From Planococcus shenhongbingii (lineage in GTDB: Bacteria; Bacillota; Bacilli; Bacillales_A; Planococcaceae): a DNA stretch of 64,000 bases. The notes beneath the pieces were generated by a model, which did no database searches, had not been told where the DNA came from, and worked only from the letters and a program-made list of their open reading frames with translations. Shown in pieces: positions 62,229 through 64,000 of the stretch. Location: assembly GCF_030413635.1 (NCBI RefSeq), contig NZ_CP129235.1:992001-1056000 (forward strand), written 5' to 3'. Each line of letters begins with the position of its first letter. Position 1 is the first letter of the stretch. A program made the translations under genes and the position numbers.

Positions 62229-62297
62229 ATTGAAAGCAACTTCTGCCCGATTAAAAGAGTCTTATTCTATAGAACGTTGAGAAAGGCTGAATATGGT

Positions 62298-63209
62298 ATG
62301 AAACGAGCACGAATCATTTACAATCCGACTTCCGGACGAGAATTGTTCCGCAAGCATTTACCGGAAGTGCTTGAAAAAATGGAGAAAGCAGGATATGAAA
62401 CATCCTGCCATGCCACCACTGGTGAAGGCGACGCCACAGTAGCAGCATCCCTTGCAGTAAATAGAAAATTTGACTTGATTGTGGCTGTTGGCGGAGACGG
62501 GACATTGAACGAAGTGGTTGCAGGAGTCTCCCAATTTGAAGACCGGCCGAAAATCGGTTTGATTCCTATGGGGACGACAAATGATTTTGCCCGTGCCGTT
62601 CACATCCCACGGGACATTAATAAAGCTGTTGATATCATCATTCAAGGCGATTCTATACCGGTTGATGTCGGCATGATGAATGACCGTTATTTTATCAATA
62701 TAGCCGGAGGCGGCAGACTGACCGAATTGACGTATGAAGTCCCGAGCAAACTGAAGACAGTGCTTGGCCAGCTGGCTTATTACTTAAAAGGCATCGAGAT
62801 GCTGCCGTCTATCCGTGCTTCAAACGTCCGAATCGAATATGATGGCCAAGTTTTTGATGACAAGGCAATGATGTTTTTAATTGGATTGACAAATTCCGTT
62901 GGCGGTTTTGAAAAATTGGCTCCTGATGCCAGCATCAATGACGGAAAATTCACTTTGCTGATTTTGAAAGAATTGAACATGGCAGAGTTTATTCGCGTAG
63001 CTTCCTTGGCGCTGCGTGGAGAACATTTATCAGATCCACATGTGATTTATGCAAAAGCCAGCAAGATCTCAGTTTCTTCTGATGAACGGGTGCTGTTAAA
63101 CCTTGATGGTGAATTTGGAGGCTTATTGCCCGCAAAGTTTGAAAACCTAGGCCGCCATATCGAAGTTTTAGTTCCGCTTTCTTCAATTGTTGAAAGAGAC
63201 CGGAAATAA
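62298..63209 (+). CDS. dagK: Diacylglycerol kinase
   Basis: A 303-residue soluble lipid kinase like B. subtilis DgkB (YerQ). It has IYNPTSGRELF near residue 6, the catalytic GGDGTLNEVVAG near 63-74 and GLIPMGTTNDFARA near 88-101. It recycles diacylglycerol, formed during lipoteichoic acid synthesis, to phosphatidic acid. The ATG at 62298 is chosen, with GAAAGG 11 nt upstream; a TTG seven codons earlier has no ribosome site. Its place after gatCAB is conserved, although the thioredoxin-like gene intervenes here. Confidence 0.95.
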   Translation: MKRARIIYNPTSGRELFRKHLPEVLEKMEKAGYETSCHATTGEGDATVAASLAVNRKFDLIVAVGGDGTLNEVVAGVSQFEDRPKIGLIPMGTTNDFARAVHIPRDINKAVDIIIQGDSIPVDVGMMNDRYFINIAGGGRLTELTYEVPSKLKTVLGQLAYYLKGIEMLPSIRASNVRIEYDGQVFDDKAMMFLIGLTNSVGGFEKLAPDASINDGKFTLLILKELNMAEFIRVASLALRGEHLSDPHVIYAKASKISVSSDERVLLNLDGEFGGLLPAKFENLGRHIEVLVPLSSIVERDRK

Positions 63210-63228
63210 GAGTAAATTTGTATAAACG

Positions 63229-63261
63229 AAAAGACCAGATCGGGTTGCGGTTTGGTCTTTT
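63229..63261 (+). terminator. Terminator of dagK
   Basis: AAAAGACCA pairs with TGGTCTTTT around a loop of about 15 nt, 20 nt after the stop. Confidence 0.75.
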
Positions 63262-63299
63262 GTCATCTTTACCTTTACTTTATCAAAGGGGGCTAGCAG

Positions 63300-63947
63300 A
63301 TGAACTATTTTGTGATTGGCGATGTGCATGGCTGCTATTACACGTTCAGCAATATGATTAACCGCTATTGGGATAAAGAAAATGAGGTAATGGTGCAAGT
63401 AGGAGATTTAATAGACAGAGGAAAGAATTCGCCTCAAATGGTTGGGCTGGCCAGGCAATTAAGCAGAGAATTGCCAGAGCAGGCCAATTTCCTGAAAGGC
63501 AATCATGAGCTTGAGATGGAGGAACATGTTTTCCGCGGGCCCAATCCGAATTGGCTATGGCAGGGCGGTGCTGATACGCTTGCCCAGTATAAAAATTCAA
63601 ATCGGGATTTTAAGTCTGATATGGAATGGCTGAGCCGATTGCCACTATTCTTTGAAACCGAGCATTTGTTCATAAGCCATGCAGGAATATCCATGCAAGC
63701 AGAAAACCCTTATATAGAAGATGATATGTACGGCATTCTCTGGAACCGCAGCCCTTTAAAAAATATTGGCAAGCTGCAGATCATTGGTCATACGCCACGC
63801 GAAAAACCGCTGTATGACAGCAAGAGCCATGCTTGGAATATCGACACAGGTGCTGTTTACGCCCGATATTTGACCGGAGTGAAAGTTAAGCCAGACGGAG
63901 AAATTATTGAATTTTTAAAAGAAGAAACAGATGCCCGAGATATTTAA
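63300..63947 (+). CDS. Metallophosphoesterase (PrpE/ApaH-like Ser/Thr phosphatase fold)
   Basis: A 215-residue enzyme with the full motif set of the calcineurin-like fold: GDVHG (residues 7-11), GDLIDRG (35-41), KGNHE (about 64-68), SHAG (near 126) and GHT (near 162). These bind two metal ions. Relatives include B. subtilis PrpE, a diadenosine tetraphosphatase and protein phosphatase, and bacterial PP1-like phosphatases; the substrate here is open. AAAGGGGG precedes the ATG. The remaining 53 bases of the window after it show no feature. Confidence 0.9.
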   Translation: MNYFVIGDVHGCYYTFSNMINRYWDKENEVMVQVGDLIDRGKNSPQMVGLARQLSRELPEQANFLKGNHELEMEEHVFRGPNPNWLWQGGADTLAQYKNSNRDFKSDMEWLSRLPLFFETEHLFISHAGISMQAENPYIEDDMYGILWNRSPLKNIGKLQIIGHTPREKPLYDSKSHAWNIDTGAVYARYLTGVKVKPDGEIIEFLKEETDARDI

Positions 63948-64000
63948 GTGAACGACAGGAGTTCTTTAAGCAGCATCTTTAGCATTTGATGCCCAAAAAA

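Overview
The window comes from a low-to-mid GC Gram-positive bacterium of the order Caryophanales (Bacillales). Planococcus or a close relative in the Planococcaceae is most likely. This rests on the 16S/23S sequence features, strong AGGAGG-type ribosome binding sites, and the gene order guaA-pbuG-(rrn)-yebE-NETI-purEKBCSQLFMNHD-yerA-yerC-pcrBA-ligA-camS-gatCAB-dagK, which follows the Bacillus subtilis chromosome closely. All assignments are from reading the sequence; no database search was run.

Layout. 1-3.5 kb: a LysR-type regulator divergent from a GntP-type permease and a 3-hydroxybutyrate dehydrogenase, with palindromes and a CcpA (cre) site between them. 3.5-4.4 kb: a GC-rich non-coding repeat element. 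4.4-6.4 kb: two small coat-F-like genes (one frameshifted) and a class V aminotransferase. 6.4-7.7 kb: a sortase and its probable LPDTA-anchored substrate. 7.8-15.3 kb: accessory metabolic genes (HEAT-repeat protein, PhzF-like, sirtuin, aldo/keto reductase, ROK kinase, alpha-glucosidase, two GNAT acetyltransferases). 15.4-20 kb: ilvD behind a cre-like site, then the NAD salvage pair pncB-nadE. 20.1-24.5 kb: a MoxR / DUF58 / transglutaminase operon. 24.5-28 kb: guaA and pbuG, each behind a guanine riboswitch. 28-33.6 kb: a complete 16S-23S-5S rRNA operon without tRNAs. 34.3-48 kb: DUF2179 and NETI genes, then the twelve-gene de novo purine operon behind a PurR operator and a third guanine riboswitch. 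48.2-49.6 kb: a GNAT gene and a second, inverted copy of the repeat element. 49.6-62 kb: a YerA-type amidohydrolase, a TrpR-like regulator, pcrB, LexA-boxed pcrA-ligA-camS, and gatCAB. 62-64 kb: a thioredoxin-like gene, diacylglycerol kinase and a metallophosphoesterase.

How the parts work together. The centre of the window is a purine regulon: IMP synthesis (pur operon), GMP synthesis (guaA) and purine base uptake (pbuG) are each controlled by a guanine-type riboswitch. pbuG and purE also share a PurR operator with identical geometry: CGAAC and GTTCG cores 24 nt apart, ending 9 nt before the -35 box. The hydroxybutyrate genes and ilvD carry likely CcpA sites, linking them to carbon supply.

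The least ordinary content is a pair of inverted, non-coding, hairpin-rich repeats of about 600 and 830 bp at 3.5-4.4 kb and 48.85-49.45 kb. Both abut or split an intrinsic terminator and have imperfect terminal inverted repeats; one is flanked by a perfect 15-bp direct repeat. Each holds two copies of a hairpin module, one with a compensatory base-pair change. They look like a MITE-like or structured-RNA element and are the best candidate here for something undescribed.
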